NCBI RefSeq assembly: GCF_902859825.1
Contig: NZ_CADIKB010000048.1
Location: forward strand, 1-40,644
DNA from: Paraburkholderia phenoliruptrix
Lineage (GTDB): Bacteria > Pseudomonadota > Gammaproteobacteria > Burkholderiales > Burkholderiaceae
Length of the DNA: 40,644 bases
Reading direction: 5' to 3'
The notes beneath the pieces are model-generated. The model was not told the DNA's origin, did no database searches, and saw only the letters and a program-made list of their open reading frames with translations. This document shows positions 7,721-15,434 of the stretch, in pieces. The position numbers were made by a program, and so were the translations under genes. Each line of letters begins with the position of its first letter. Within the stretch, counting starts at the first letter, position 1.

Positions 7721-9058
7721 TTAGGCGACCGCCTTCGGAAAGTGGAACGCGTAAATATCTGCGTCCGATGGCTCACCCCACAGACGTATATTCAGATAGC
7801 GAATAAATGCTGTCTTTGCGAGTTTCGAGTTCTTTGCGGGGTTATAGCGCAGCTGCTCATGGGTTGCGCTGGTGTTGTAGTCATGGAGTACGTTCGCTTG
7901 CTCGTCGAGCGCCATCGCCAGAAACGATGCCTCGGCCAGCGGGTCTCGGCTGCGTATGAAGCTTTCTCGAAGGGATGCGTCGGTCAAGAGGGGGGCAGAC
8001 GGTCCAGTGGTGGCGACGCCCGGAGTGAGCGATACCTGTCTCGCATATCCTTTCTCCAAGCTGCAGATGAAGAAGGAAGCACGATTGTTTAGGGGCTCCT
8101 TGTTCGTTGCGGCATCGCGAAGTGCGGTGTGGTTCAAGGCCGCCCGAATGTCTTCGGGGGCGTGTTCATTGATGATTTGGGCTGCCCGGTGGGGCGTGAC
8201 TCCGATTCGGAGCACATCCTCAAGGAGCGCCGTCACAGACGGGACACTATTCGGCTGCTCTGGTTCTTTCTCTGGAGCCGGTCGGGCTCCGTTCTTTCGA
8301 CGCACCTCGAACTGAATTTGCTCGACAACGCGACCGTTCTTGTATTCCCTCAGCGTCACGTCGATGTCTGAGAGATCGTTGACCTCGGCGATCGCGCGCT
8401 TGAGGATTTTTGATTTGAAGAACTTGTATTGCTGGTATATCGAGCCTTCCTCAACGATGCCGACGACGGCGTGGCGGAAATCCTCCCACGCCCACCGACT
8501 CGTGAGGCCAGTCCGCTCGTAACGCTTGCACCACTCGTAGAGCGGCGCGGTGCCCATCGAACGGAACCGCTGAGAGATGGCAAGGTCGATGCGCTGCCAG
8601 ATCTCTGGATTCAGGAGGACCTCTCGCAACTTCGGGCTGAAGGAGAACTCGTACGCACGCTGATCCACTAGGTGGGTCACGTCGGCTAGAAGGGTGGACG
8701 CTGACAGCCTTCGATCGAGGGGGTTCACTGTCGCGTCCCAGATCACATGGGCTTTCATCAAGCTGATGAGTTCGCCCATGATGTACCGGCGGTTGCTTGA
8801 GTCGTTGTAGCCGATGATTGGCTCGAGCTGCGACAACTGAACGACCCAGCTCTGGAGCTCCGGACTGCGCTGCGCGAAGTATACGCAAGCATTGAACAGA
8901 CGGCGCTGCAGAACAGACAACGGCTTCTCCGGAAAGACGAAGATTGCTTCCTTCGCCTTTCGCATCGTCACCGAGGTGCTGCGCTTCTCGACAGGAACAC
9001 TTGCCCTGGTGTTTGCGATTGCCAGTTGCCTATTCGAAGTTGTACTGATGTCGCTCAT
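7721..9058 (-). CDS. Second replication initiator, Rep_3-like
   Basis: 445 aa from the ATG giving MSDISTTSNRQLA. The N-terminal half has typical initiator features: EKPLSVLQRRLFNACVYFAQ, then LSQLEPIIGYNDSSNRRYIM, then EFSFSPKLREVLLNPEIW, then SQRFRSMGTAPLYEWCKRYE, and IYQQYKFFKSKILKRAIAEV, the second winged helix. The C-terminal ~200 residues are less conserved. It differs strongly from the initiator at 938-2548, so it is not a recent duplicate. About 120-900 bp upstream lie one copy of the shared palindrome, GGTTACC-type repeats, an AT-rich stretch and a perfect DnaA box: a second origin-like region. Confidence 0.8.
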   Translation of the reverse strand: MSDISTTSNRQLAIANTRASVPVEKRSTSVTMRKAKEAIFVFPEKPLSVLQRRLFNACVYFAQRSPELQSWVVQLSQLEPIIGYNDSSNRRYIMGELISLMKAHVIWDATVNPLDRRLSASTLLADVTHLVDQRAYEFSFSPKLREVLLNPEIWQRIDLAISQRFRSMGTAPLYEWCKRYERTGLTSRWAWEDFRHAVVGIVEEGSIYQQYKFFKSKILKRAIAEVNDLSDIDVTLREYKNGRVVEQIQFEVRRKNGARPAPEKEPEQPNSVPSVTALLEDVLRIGVTPHRAAQIINEHAPEDIRAALNHTALRDAATNKEPLNNRASFFICSLEKGYARQVSLTPGVATTGPSAPLLTDASLRESFIRSRDPLAEASFLAMALDEQANVLHDYNTSATHEQLRYNPAKNSKLAKTAFIRYLNIRLWGEPSDADIYAFHFPKAVA

Positions 9059-9184
9059 TGCCTGCCGATCCCAATACCGTGTAGCGCTCGCCCGCGAGCG
9101 CAAAATTACGTCCGACGACGGAAGTCACGCATTGCGCATATGTGCTTCGTGACGTGTCTGACTACCCGCCGAAGCGCACCTAAC

Positions 9185-9197
9185 TTCCTGACTGGAA
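9185..9197. promoter_or_regulatory. Shared palindrome, site 2
   Basis: Reads TTCCAGTCAGGAA on the minus strand, one base different from site 1. It lies ~130 bp upstream of the second rep start. No clear promoter elements are seen beside it. Confidence 0.45.
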
Positions 9198-9345
9198 GTC
9201 AAAATATACGGAGCGCAAGTGAGAGGGAAGAGGGAAAGAAACCCCGATTCGGGGGCCTATTCGTGTTGGGATACTAGATGGCGGCTTTAGCCCGGACGGC
9301 GGTGACTGTGGGAGCGGGCTGCCAGTCGCGAGGAAGGAGCACCGT

Positions 9346-9791
9346 AGAGCTGGTTACCTGTCGTCAGCCCAACGCTTGCCAAACGCCCGTCTGGACTGAT
9401 TGGTAACCGCTTTCACCGGCCCGGGCGCCGCAACTCAATCAGCACCAATCTGGAACCCCGCGTGGCGATAAAACTGGTTACCTTTGCTGCGAACTCTGTT
9501 CAGACCAAGAACTCAACAAGTTTCGATGAAAGCGCGAGAGTTCCGTTGCAAATACCCCACAGACTGACGGCCCGATTATGTCTTTTCGCACGAGACGAGT
9601 GGGGCAGACAGTAAATCAGGTCTCCTCCCGCCCACGCAATCCAACGCTCAACATCTGTGCAACGCCACTTCTTAGGTAACCGCTTTTAAGGACACGCCTG
9701 TAGACCCAGTCACCGACGCCCCCGAAAGGTGGCAACCTGGCGCTCAACAGGTACCGTGGAAATGGTTTCCTATCCTGTACGGGTAGTAACC
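9346..9791. repeat. GGTTACC repeats, probable iterons of origin 2
   Basis: GGTTACC occurs at 9352 and 9476 and as its reverse GGTAACC at 9402 and 9675. Two copies extend to the same GGTAACCGCTTT. On a common strand the four read roughly as AAACTGGTTACC, GAGCTGGTTACC and AAAGCGGTTACC (twice). Weaker relatives (GGCAACC at 9731, GTAACC at 9786) follow. The ~1-kb region 9104-10117 has no supported gene. It ends in an AT-rich stretch (~9840-9890) and a DnaA box, so it looks like an origin. Confidence 0.55.
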
Positions 9792-9921
9792 AATTCCCCC
9801 GCGCGGGCTTGCTGCAGATGGACTTCAGCTCGGTAAACAATTAAAACAAGATCTGTAATCTTTAAAGGTTGTATACAAACGATTCTCCCTGTTGTAGATG
9901 TGGCAACCCTTCATCCGGCCC

Positions 9922-9930
9922 TGTGGATAA
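9922..9930 (-). promoter_or_regulatory. Perfect DnaA box (origin 2)
   Basis: TGTGGATAA is the exact reverse complement of the consensus TTATCCACA. It abuts the shared palindrome (9931-9943) and follows an AT-rich stretch. Confidence 0.65.
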
Positions 9931-9943
9931 TTCCTGCCAAGAA
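9931..9943. promoter_or_regulatory. Shared palindrome, site 3
   Basis: TTCCTGCCAAGAA, whose reverse complement TTCTTGGCAGGAA is identical to site 4 at 20713. It starts at the base after the DnaA box. Its centre is 16 bp before a -35 element, as at site 1 (15 bp). Confidence 0.55.
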
Positions 9944-9952
9944 GCTCGATCG

Positions 9953-9981
9953 TTGCCATTGGCGACACGCTTCGCTACCAT
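9953..9981 (+). promoter_or_regulatory. Probable promoter of the 67-aa gene
   Basis: TTGCCA (9953-9958), a 17-bp spacer and TACCAT (9976-9981), placed like the promoter at 3729 relative to the palindrome. Confidence 0.45.
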
Positions 9982-10091
9982 GACGTTTCACACTGAAGCA
10001 AAGATTCTTGTTTCAACTGACCAGCTGGGGATCCAGCCCATCCGGGAGACCGGCATTCCGACCCACGGGGCAACTCACCCCACGGGTTGAG

Positions 10092-10115
10092 CTGCTCCGC
10101 ACCACCTAGGAGCAG
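10092..10115 (+). promoter_or_regulatory. Hairpin covering the ribosome site of the 67-aa gene
   Basis: CTGCTCC (10092-10098) pairs perfectly with GGAGCAG (10109-10115), two bases before the ATG at 10118. The GGAG Shine-Dalgarno is within the stem. Confidence 0.6.
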
Positions 10116-10117
10116 AG

Positions 10118-10321
10118 ATGAAAACGTTGTTTGAATGGGCCGTTGGCCTGTTCGTGCTGTTTTGCTTTATCGCCGGGTTTCTCGACCTCGGCGAGACGCC
10201 GAGGCAGAAGCGTGTGCGAGAACAGGCCGAATGGTACGCCGCGGAAGAAGATCGGCGGAACATCGAAGCTGACGCAGCGTACTACGCTGAGCAGAGCCAG
10301 CATGATCATCACCATGCGTGA
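10118..10321 (+). CDS. Small membrane protein, unknown function
   Basis: 67 aa. An N-terminal membrane helix (LFEWAVGLFVLFCFIAGFLD) is followed by a charged, probably helical tail ending in HDHHHA. The tail is rich in E, R, A and Y (REQAEWYAAEEDRRNIEADA). AGGAG precedes the ATG but lies in a 7-bp hairpin. The gene has its own promoter beside the shared palindrome and its own strong terminator, so it is a single-gene unit. The His-rich end could bind metal, but nothing further supports this. Confidence 0.75.
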   Translation: MKTLFEWAVGLFVLFCFIAGFLDLGETPRQKRVREQAEWYAAEEDRRNIEADAAYYAEQSQHDHHHA

Positions 10322-10352
10322 GAAGGGGGAGGCCTAGGCTTCCCCCTTTTTC
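10322..10352 (+). terminator. Rho-independent terminator after the 67-aa gene
   Basis: GAAGGGGGAGGC / GCTTCCCCCTT stem with a short loop and a T run (TTTTTCTTTTT). Confidence 0.9.
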
Positions 10353-10457
10353 TTTTTCAGCATCAAATTCTTCGACCCATACTGTAGTCAGAAAGCGCCC
10401 CTGCATGGGCGTCGTTTCGCGCTGGTTAGCGTGTGAAAGACCACGAAAAATTAGGGG

Positions 10458-10993
10458 ATGGAAAATCTCCCTATTCCCTCACCGATCGAAAGCCTGCCCA
10501 GGCGGCGATTCATGCAAAACGCCGCACTGCTGGCCGCTGCGTCGTGGGCACCCGAGATATTCGCTCAATCAAGCGGCGACTACTGGTCGAGGCCGCGACC
10601 GTGTACTGGGCCGACGGTCGGCTGGTCGTTGACGCTTACGTGCAGTGCTGCACTCTGCTGCGAGACGTCCGAGCTGACGCGGTGGTCCAGATGAACCCAA
10701 CGCTCCTCGACATTCTTTGCGGTGTCTACGGTTGGTTTGCGCAAGCTGGGATGGAGAGGCCGATCGTTGTGACGTCCGGGTTCCGGACCAGCACGACGAA
10801 CAGCATAACCGAAGGATCGGCCCGGAACTCAATGCACCTCGTTGGGCGGGCTGCGGATATACGGGTTCCTGACGTTCCGACTGACTATCTCGCCAGACTA
10901 GGCATGTATTTGCGAGGAGGTGGCGTGGGGTATTACGCCACGAAGCATTTCGTGCACGTTGATAGCGGCCGGCTTCGGACATGGGCAGGCTAG
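10458..10993 (+). pseudogene. Tat-signal DUF882/YcbK (M15-like) peptidase, frameshifted
   Basis: Two frames carry one gene. From the ATG at 10458 (AGGGG just before it) comes a twin-arginine signal (PRRRFMQNAALLAAASWAPE, then GDYWSRPR). About base 10597 the similarity moves to another frame, continuing VYWADGRLVVDAYVQ, LLRDVRADAVVQMNPTLLDI, IVVTSGFRTSTTN, GSARNSMHLVGRAADI and FVHVDSGRLRTW to the TAG at 10991. The family normally has ~15-20 residues between WSRPR and YWADG; here they are missing, so a deletion that shifted frame is likely. The zinc ligands (H of SMHLVGRAAD, HxD of FVHVD) remain. Intact members are exported murein endopeptidases. If the frame is real, the protein could still be read from an upstream start without its signal. 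Confidence 0.65.
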
Positions 10994-11004
10994 TGCCCCC
11001 CGGC

Positions 11005-11907
11005 TCAGTCGCCAAGAATATGATGGTTCGACTTGTACTCGTGCCAACGATCAATCTCGAGCACATATTCTCCGGCGTAGCCCGGCCACGAGTCGTGCTC
11101 GCGTGCATGCTTGAGCCGATTCAAGGCGTCTTCGAACTTTTGCGCTCCGTTGTCGAGCAGCGAGTCGCCGGCGGTGTACGTCATGACGCTATAGGGCGCA
11201 TCTTTTTCGACTGGCACGAAAATGAATGGACGCTCGTCGCCGGTAAAGTACTGCACGCCCGTCTGGTACATAAACGCGGACATATCGTAGTGATAGTTTT
11301 GAACGGCCGAGCTGAACGAGCGGGGAAGCGCGTCGAGAGTCGATTTGAGATCGAAGATGAATTCCGGGTGCAGACAGTCGACCTTGACCCGGCATTTGAC
11401 GCCGGTGACCCTCTCCACAAAGTAGATTGCCTTCTCCGTCTCACCTTCGTCGAACCATTCACCGAGAGAACGGCCGCGAAACCGATGCGAACGGACTGCA
11501 TTCCGCATAGCCAGAAGCGCATCGTACTTGTCCTGGCCAATGACGATCTGATTCGGATGGTCGGCGACGAACTTCTTGCACTCGCGATAGCGCCGGTTGA
11601 ACTCACCGACGAAGGGAAGCACGAGATCCTCGAAGCGCCACGGTTCAAACACGGCCATGTGCGCCAGCCTACCGAATTCAAGCGCTGCCGTATCCTTACC
11701 TGCACCCTGAACGGCCGCGAGAAAATGCTGTGGCGTTTTCAGGATCGATTTCAGTTGCGTCGACGAAACGTGCTCGGTATCTCCGTGATACTCGGCGTCG
11801 GTGACAGGCAGGGTATAGCTGTCCGCATCGCGGCCGAAGGTGATTTTCTTCTGTCCGCTCCAGATGGTTTGGCCGGCGTGGCGCGGGATCATCGCTTGTG
11901 CATTCAT
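11005..11907 (-). CDS. RecE/exodeoxyribonuclease VIII-like PD-(D/E)XK nuclease
   Basis: 300 aa. AGGAGAGG lies before the ATG. The sequence follows the RecE-type nuclease pattern: VSSTQLKSILKTPQHFLAAV near residue 47, ALEFGRLAHMAVFEPWRF (the GxxxH motif), then VKCRVKVDCLHPEFIFDLKS, where D...DLK gives the D-x(n)-(E/D)-x-K core, and later NYHYDMSAFMYQTGVQ (the Q/Y motif). Such enzymes resect double-stranded DNA 5' to 3' for RecT/Bet-type annealing. No annealing protein is visible in the window. The gene converges with the peptidase pseudogene and ends 12 bp from it. Confidence 0.75.
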   Translation of the reverse strand: MNAQAMIPRHAGQTIWSGQKKITFGRDADSYTLPVTDAEYHGDTEHVSSTQLKSILKTPQHFLAAVQGAGKDTAALEFGRLAHMAVFEPWRFEDLVLPFVGEFNRRYRECKKFVADHPNQIVIGQDKYDALLAMRNAVRSHRFRGRSLGEWFDEGETEKAIYFVERVTGVKCRVKVDCLHPEFIFDLKSTLDALPRSFSSAVQNYHYDMSAFMYQTGVQYFTGDERPFIFVPVEKDAPYSVMTYTAGDSLLDNGAQKFEDALNRLKHAREHDSWPGYAGEYVLEIDRWHEYKSNHHILGD

Positions 11908-12031
11908 TCGACACCTCTCCTGTTTGAATACAGGGTACAGGCGAGCGTCCCGCTTTCAAGGGCCCGCGTGAGTTGGCCGTCCCTGCACGAGAGGACTAGA
12001 TATAGGGATCTGATCGCGTATCGTCGATGCC

Positions 12032-12433
12032 ATGAAACGCGTGAACTCTCTATCCCGGCCCGGCGCCGCGGATCTACAACAGTTCGTCGACCGGACGTTC
12101 AGTTTGTTCGGGAAAAGCTGCTTTGCTCGGCCCACCGACGTCTGCCAGAAAGTGCGATCGATCTACAACAACGTGGGCAACCCTCCGCTACTTCGCGCCC
12201 GGGCACTTGTCACGCTCCTGTCTGCGGCGGAGCGACATCCGGATCTATTGACGCTGAAAGACGAGAAGGGCTGCGCGGTCTCATCGCAGAGTTTTGGATT
12301 TACCGAATTTTGTAGGGAGTTTCCGAGCTTGGATCAAGCGGAGGTGGCGGTGCTCTTTCGTACAGTAGGGCTAGTTCGCGATGTTCCGAATGCGCTCGAA
12401 CATACCAACAAATCATTCTTTCTGGGAATCTGA
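12032..12433 (+). CDS. Hypothetical 133-aa protein
   Basis: MKRVNSLSRPGAADLQQFVD begins a soluble, mixed protein (CFARPTDVCQKVRSIYNNVG, ARALVTLLSAAERHPDL) with no recognised domain. No good ribosome site precedes the ATG. It ends one base before the ATG of the next gene, suggesting translational coupling in a two-gene unit. Function unknown. Confidence 0.55.
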   Translation: MKRVNSLSRPGAADLQQFVDRTFSLFGKSCFARPTDVCQKVRSIYNNVGNPPLLRARALVTLLSAAERHPDLLTLKDEKGCAVSSQSFGFTEFCREFPSLDQAEVAVLFRTVGLVRDVPNALEHTNKSFFLGI

Positions 12434-12434
12434 C

Positions 12435-13184
12435 ATGACCGAACACATAGTTGGAACACATAGCGGAGCTCTGTTTGGCGTGCCGATCCTTTTGCCCAGG
12501 AATCGCCGATGCCTGACGGAATCGATTCGCGGACAATATCTGTTCATGACGGAAGTGACACGGGTCCTTCGCGCAGCGACACCCTACCGGGTTCGCGCAT
12601 TGGATCGCCTGATTCCTCTTACCGGCGCCACGGTAATTTCGCCGGAAACCATGAAGGAATTCGAACACGAGATGGTGTCTCTCGCCATGCACAACCGCAC
12701 AGCAAGCATCGAGCGATATGTCCACGCGATCGGTCCCGGGGAGATCTGGCCCGAGGTCGTGATGGCGATCGGCGTTGTAGCACGAGAGGCAAACGTGAGC
12801 TCACGATTCAGTCTACCGGCGCCGGACGTTTGGCAGGCGGTCGTGCCGAGGCTGCAGGGTTACCTAGGCTTTCATATGACCGAGCTCGATGGTGCCGTTA
12901 TTGGGCAGGCGAAGTGGATCGACGCCGCGATCGACGATGCGCGTCGGACGTTGATCAGCACGGGTACACGAACGATCGCTGAAGAGAGCGAAATTGACGG
13001 CGTCACGATCACGACCGTCGATCAAGCCTACCGTGTCCATCTGCACAATCGATCTGGTGTTCAGGTGATCGATGTGCCGGCACGAAACGGTGGAGACGTG
13101 GATAGGGAGATTGCGAGACTGGACGAAAGCATTCGCTTCCTGACGGGAAAGTCGGCCGTATGGGGCCACGAAACCCGCCACTGA
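12435..13184 (+). CDS. Hypothetical 249-aa protein
   Basis: I start at ATG 12435 (MTEHIVGTHSG), with GGGA upstream and the previous stop one base away; an in-frame start at 12381 lies inside the previous gene. The protein is soluble, with RRCLTESIRGQYLFMTEVTR, then an alpha/beta stretch (GATVISPETMKEFEHEM), and a C-terminus ending in REIARLDESIRFLTGKSAVW, a likely amphipathic helix. It has no recognised motif. Confidence 0.6.
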   Translation: MTEHIVGTHSGALFGVPILLPRNRRCLTESIRGQYLFMTEVTRVLRAATPYRVRALDRLIPLTGATVISPETMKEFEHEMVSLAMHNRTASIERYVHAIGPGEIWPEVVMAIGVVAREANVSSRFSLPAPDVWQAVVPRLQGYLGFHMTELDGAVIGQAKWIDAAIDDARRTLISTGTRTIAEESEIDGVTITTVDQAYRVHLHNRSGVQVIDVPARNGGDVDREIARLDESIRFLTGKSAVWGHETRH

Positions 13185-13224
13185 TCGTTAGGGCTAGAAA
13201 CTGGATCGCAATCTGTTGAAATAA

Positions 13225-13245
13225 CCTCCACTGAACTTACGGAGG
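13225..13245 (+). promoter_or_regulatory. Hairpin covering the ribosome site of the 13251 gene
   Basis: CCTCC (13225-13229) can pair with the GGAGG Shine-Dalgarno (13241-13245), 5 bp before the ATG. Confidence 0.4.
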
Positions 13246-13250
13246 AAGCA

Positions 13251-14516
13251 ATGGTCACTGGACTCGAATTCGACACCCCCATTCTCGGCACAGTTCGCAT
13301 GGGCGATGTTCGCCCAGGGGAGGCCGGCGCTCAGGACGAACTCGTGCACTTCGACTACTTTGAAGTGCATACGCGTCGAAAGAATGCGGATGGCACGTGG
13401 GCAAAGCATGCTCTGCACGAGAAGCTGCTCAACGGCCAGGAGGGGACCGGACAGGGCGACGGCGAACACGAACCGAAGAAGTTGCGTGAGATCCCGATCC
13501 TGTTGCCGTACAACAACCCTGACCTGCTGCTGACGCAACAATTCGAGGCCCGCCGCCTTTCGGACGGCAAGCGCGTTTGCGTGGGCGATGGTCGCCAAGC
13601 AATCAGGATAGTCGACTCGAACCGGAGTAGCGAAGCGACGTGCCCGGGCTGCGACCGCTGCCCGTTCGGCAACAGCGCAGATGTGTTCTGCCAGCGCCGA
13701 ACGTCGTTTATCTTTCGTATCGATGGTCAAGGTGACCAGTTCTCGGTCTTCGTGCTTCACTCGGCCGGTAAGAACACCGGGCAGACGTTGGTCGCCAAGC
13801 TTCACGCGATGTATGGCGCATTTGGCGGAAAACTTGTCGGCATCCCGATGTCGTTGAAGATGCGAAATACGGCCTCGACGGACGCGATTCAAGGTCCGGT
13901 TTTCTACGCCGATCTGGTCTTGCGTGGAGTGAACCCGATCGAGGCAGTCAAGTTGGCACGGGAACACGAAAAGGAGCAGCTCGACGCTGGCTTTGATCAA
14001 CAGGGACTGGAGGCGGCCATGCTTGAGCTGAAGAAGCATTCGCAATTTGCTCCGCCTGAGGAGTTCGGGCAGGTTCGAGACTTCTATGCGAAGGACGCTC
14101 GACGTTCTTCGCAGGAAGTAGCATCTCAACATTTCGCCGGCGCAGCCGTTAACTCCTGTGACAAGTTGGTAGAAGGGCAGGTTGAGGCCGGCGTACTGGA
14201 AGCGGACGGCGCAAGCGCGCGCTGGTCGGCGGTAGAGCCAGCTGCTGGAGCGCGGGAGCGGATGCGTGCAGCGGCAGCGGCAGCCGGTCGGCAAAGCAAT
14301 ACGTCGCCGGCGGCGGCTGACGGTGCGCCCGAGGAGGTAAAAGTGTCTGACGAGCGCCCGAAGACTCTCCAGCTCGTGCAACCGACGGCCAGGCATATCG
14401 CGGCCGCACCGGTCGCCCCGCAGGCGGCGGGAGCAGCGATCCCGCGAGTTGTGGCTACCGCCCTATCGGGTATCCCGGAGATGCCGCGTGCGAATGCGGT
14501 TCCTGCAGCGTTTTGA
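13251..14516 (+). CDS. Phage/ICE-type metal-binding protein with Cys cluster
   Basis: 421 aa. GGAGG lies 5 bp before the ATG. The N-terminal ~240 residues form the conserved part: FDTPILGTVRMGDVRPGE, HFDYFEVHTRR, LREIPILLPYNNPDLLLTQQ, then CPGCDRCPFGNSADVFCQRR (four cysteines, probably binding zinc), then FIFRIDGQGDQFSVFVLHSA and TLVAKLHAMYGAFGGKLVGI. This resembles proteins labelled 'hydrolase or metal-binding protein' on plasmids and integrative elements, and loosely the gp3-type recombination directionality factors of serine integrases. The last ~130 residues are Ala/Pro-rich and probably disordered. Without an integrase in view the role is open. Confidence 0.6.
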   Translation: MVTGLEFDTPILGTVRMGDVRPGEAGAQDELVHFDYFEVHTRRKNADGTWAKHALHEKLLNGQEGTGQGDGEHEPKKLREIPILLPYNNPDLLLTQQFEARRLSDGKRVCVGDGRQAIRIVDSNRSSEATCPGCDRCPFGNSADVFCQRRTSFIFRIDGQGDQFSVFVLHSAGKNTGQTLVAKLHAMYGAFGGKLVGIPMSLKMRNTASTDAIQGPVFYADLVLRGVNPIEAVKLAREHEKEQLDAGFDQQGLEAAMLELKKHSQFAPPEEFGQVRDFYAKDARRSSQEVASQHFAGAAVNSCDKLVEGQVEAGVLEADGASARWSAVEPAAGARERMRAAAAAAGRQSNTSPAAADGAPEEVKVSDERPKTLQLVQPTARHIAAAPVAPQAAGAAIPRVVATALSGIPEMPRANAVPAAF

Positions 14517-14534
14517 TGGATCACAAGGAATGCT

Positions 14535-15434
14535 ATGGCTTTTGAAGAACTTGATGCGCGAGTGATCGGGTCGACGATTTCGATCCGGCTCGATGGCCCG
14601 TCGCCTGGTGTTTCACAGAGAACTCCTCCCGCGCCGCCGAGTGTGCCACGGCCTGCTGCGGCTCCGGTTCAAACGGATCAGTCGAGGACGGTTGCATCAG
14701 ACGCCGCGCGAACGCCGGGCGCCGTAAGCCCCCGACCCGCTCCAGACGGAGTCGCCCGATCGACGCCGAGTTCGGCCGAACCTCTCGTTGTGCCGAAACG
14801 CAAGGGGAGAGCGCTGTTCGTGATGAAGCCGCTCAATGCCGAAAGGATGCGAACCGCTTGGGCAGTCATAGCGGTCGTGTTCGTGGCGATGGTGATCGGA
14901 GATATTTGTTTGCGTGGCGGAGCGAAGTTCTTCGAGAATTTCCTTCCCACTGTGCACGTGCCGTCGAAAACCAGCGCGAACGCGGTAGCGACCACGGCAC
15001 CGGCCCAGCGTGTGGCACCAGCGAGCGAAGCCACGGCGCCGAATAAGGCGGATGCTCCTACCGCTTCGGCGCCTGCCGCTCAAGCAAATGCTCCGATTGC
15101 GCAGCAACCGCAATCGCAGGCTCAGCCGGCAGCCGCCGCTGCGCAGGTCGCACAACCGGCCACCGTTGCTCCGGTGACTGTGAAGGCCGAGCCGGTTAAG
15201 ACGGTGACGGTCAATCCGGTGCCCGCGACCGTGATGGCGTCGGCGGCCCCCGTCCTGCCAATCCCGCCGGCTGCGCCGTTGCCTGTTCATCGGCGCGGCC
15301 GCCCGGTTCCGGAAGCTCCGCGGCGCGTGGAACACGAGGCCAGCCAGCAGCCATCGGAACAGGCCTCCCCCATCCTGGTGGGTGGCCAGTACAGCAACAA
15401 AGCGACCGATTCGAAAGGGAGTGACTCCAAATGA
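14535..15434 (+). CDS. Single-pass membrane protein with Ala/Pro-rich arms
   Basis: 299 aa. Residues 1-100 are Pro/Ala-rich and probably cytoplasmic. A single membrane helix lies at about 106-125 (TAWAVIAVVFVAMVIGDICL), with a basic stretch (PKRKGRALFVMK) before it. The remaining ~170 residues are low-complexity A/P/Q/T-rich and probably span the periplasm, ending in a charged tail. The layout recalls TonB- or VirB10-like tethers, but no family motif is visible. Its stop overlaps the start of the bactofilin-like gene (ATGA), so the two are translationally coupled. Confidence 0.6.
   Translation: MAFEELDARVIGSTISIRLDGPSPGVSQRTPPAPPSVPRPAAAPVQTDQSRTVASDAARTPGAVSPRPAPDGVARSTPSSAEPLVVPKRKGRALFVMKPLNAERMRTAWAVIAVVFVAMVIGDICLRGGAKFFENFLPTVHVPSKTSANAVATTAPAQRVAPASEATAPNKADAPTASAPAAQANAPIAQQPQSQAQPAAAAAQVAQPATVAPVTVKAEPVKTVTVNPVPATVMASAAPVLPIPPAAPLPVHRRGRPVPEAPRRVEHEASQQPSEQASPILVGGQYSNKATDSKGSDSK

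Noticed and set aside
10981..12315. 444-aa open frame on the plus strand
   Set aside because: Shadow of the RecE-like nuclease and the 133-aa gene; no motif and improbable composition.
13194..14396. 400-aa open frame on the minus strand
   Set aside because: Lies opposite the Cys-cluster gene, has no ribosome site or family features and is rich in Arg/Leu/Ser, as shadow frames in high-GC DNA are.
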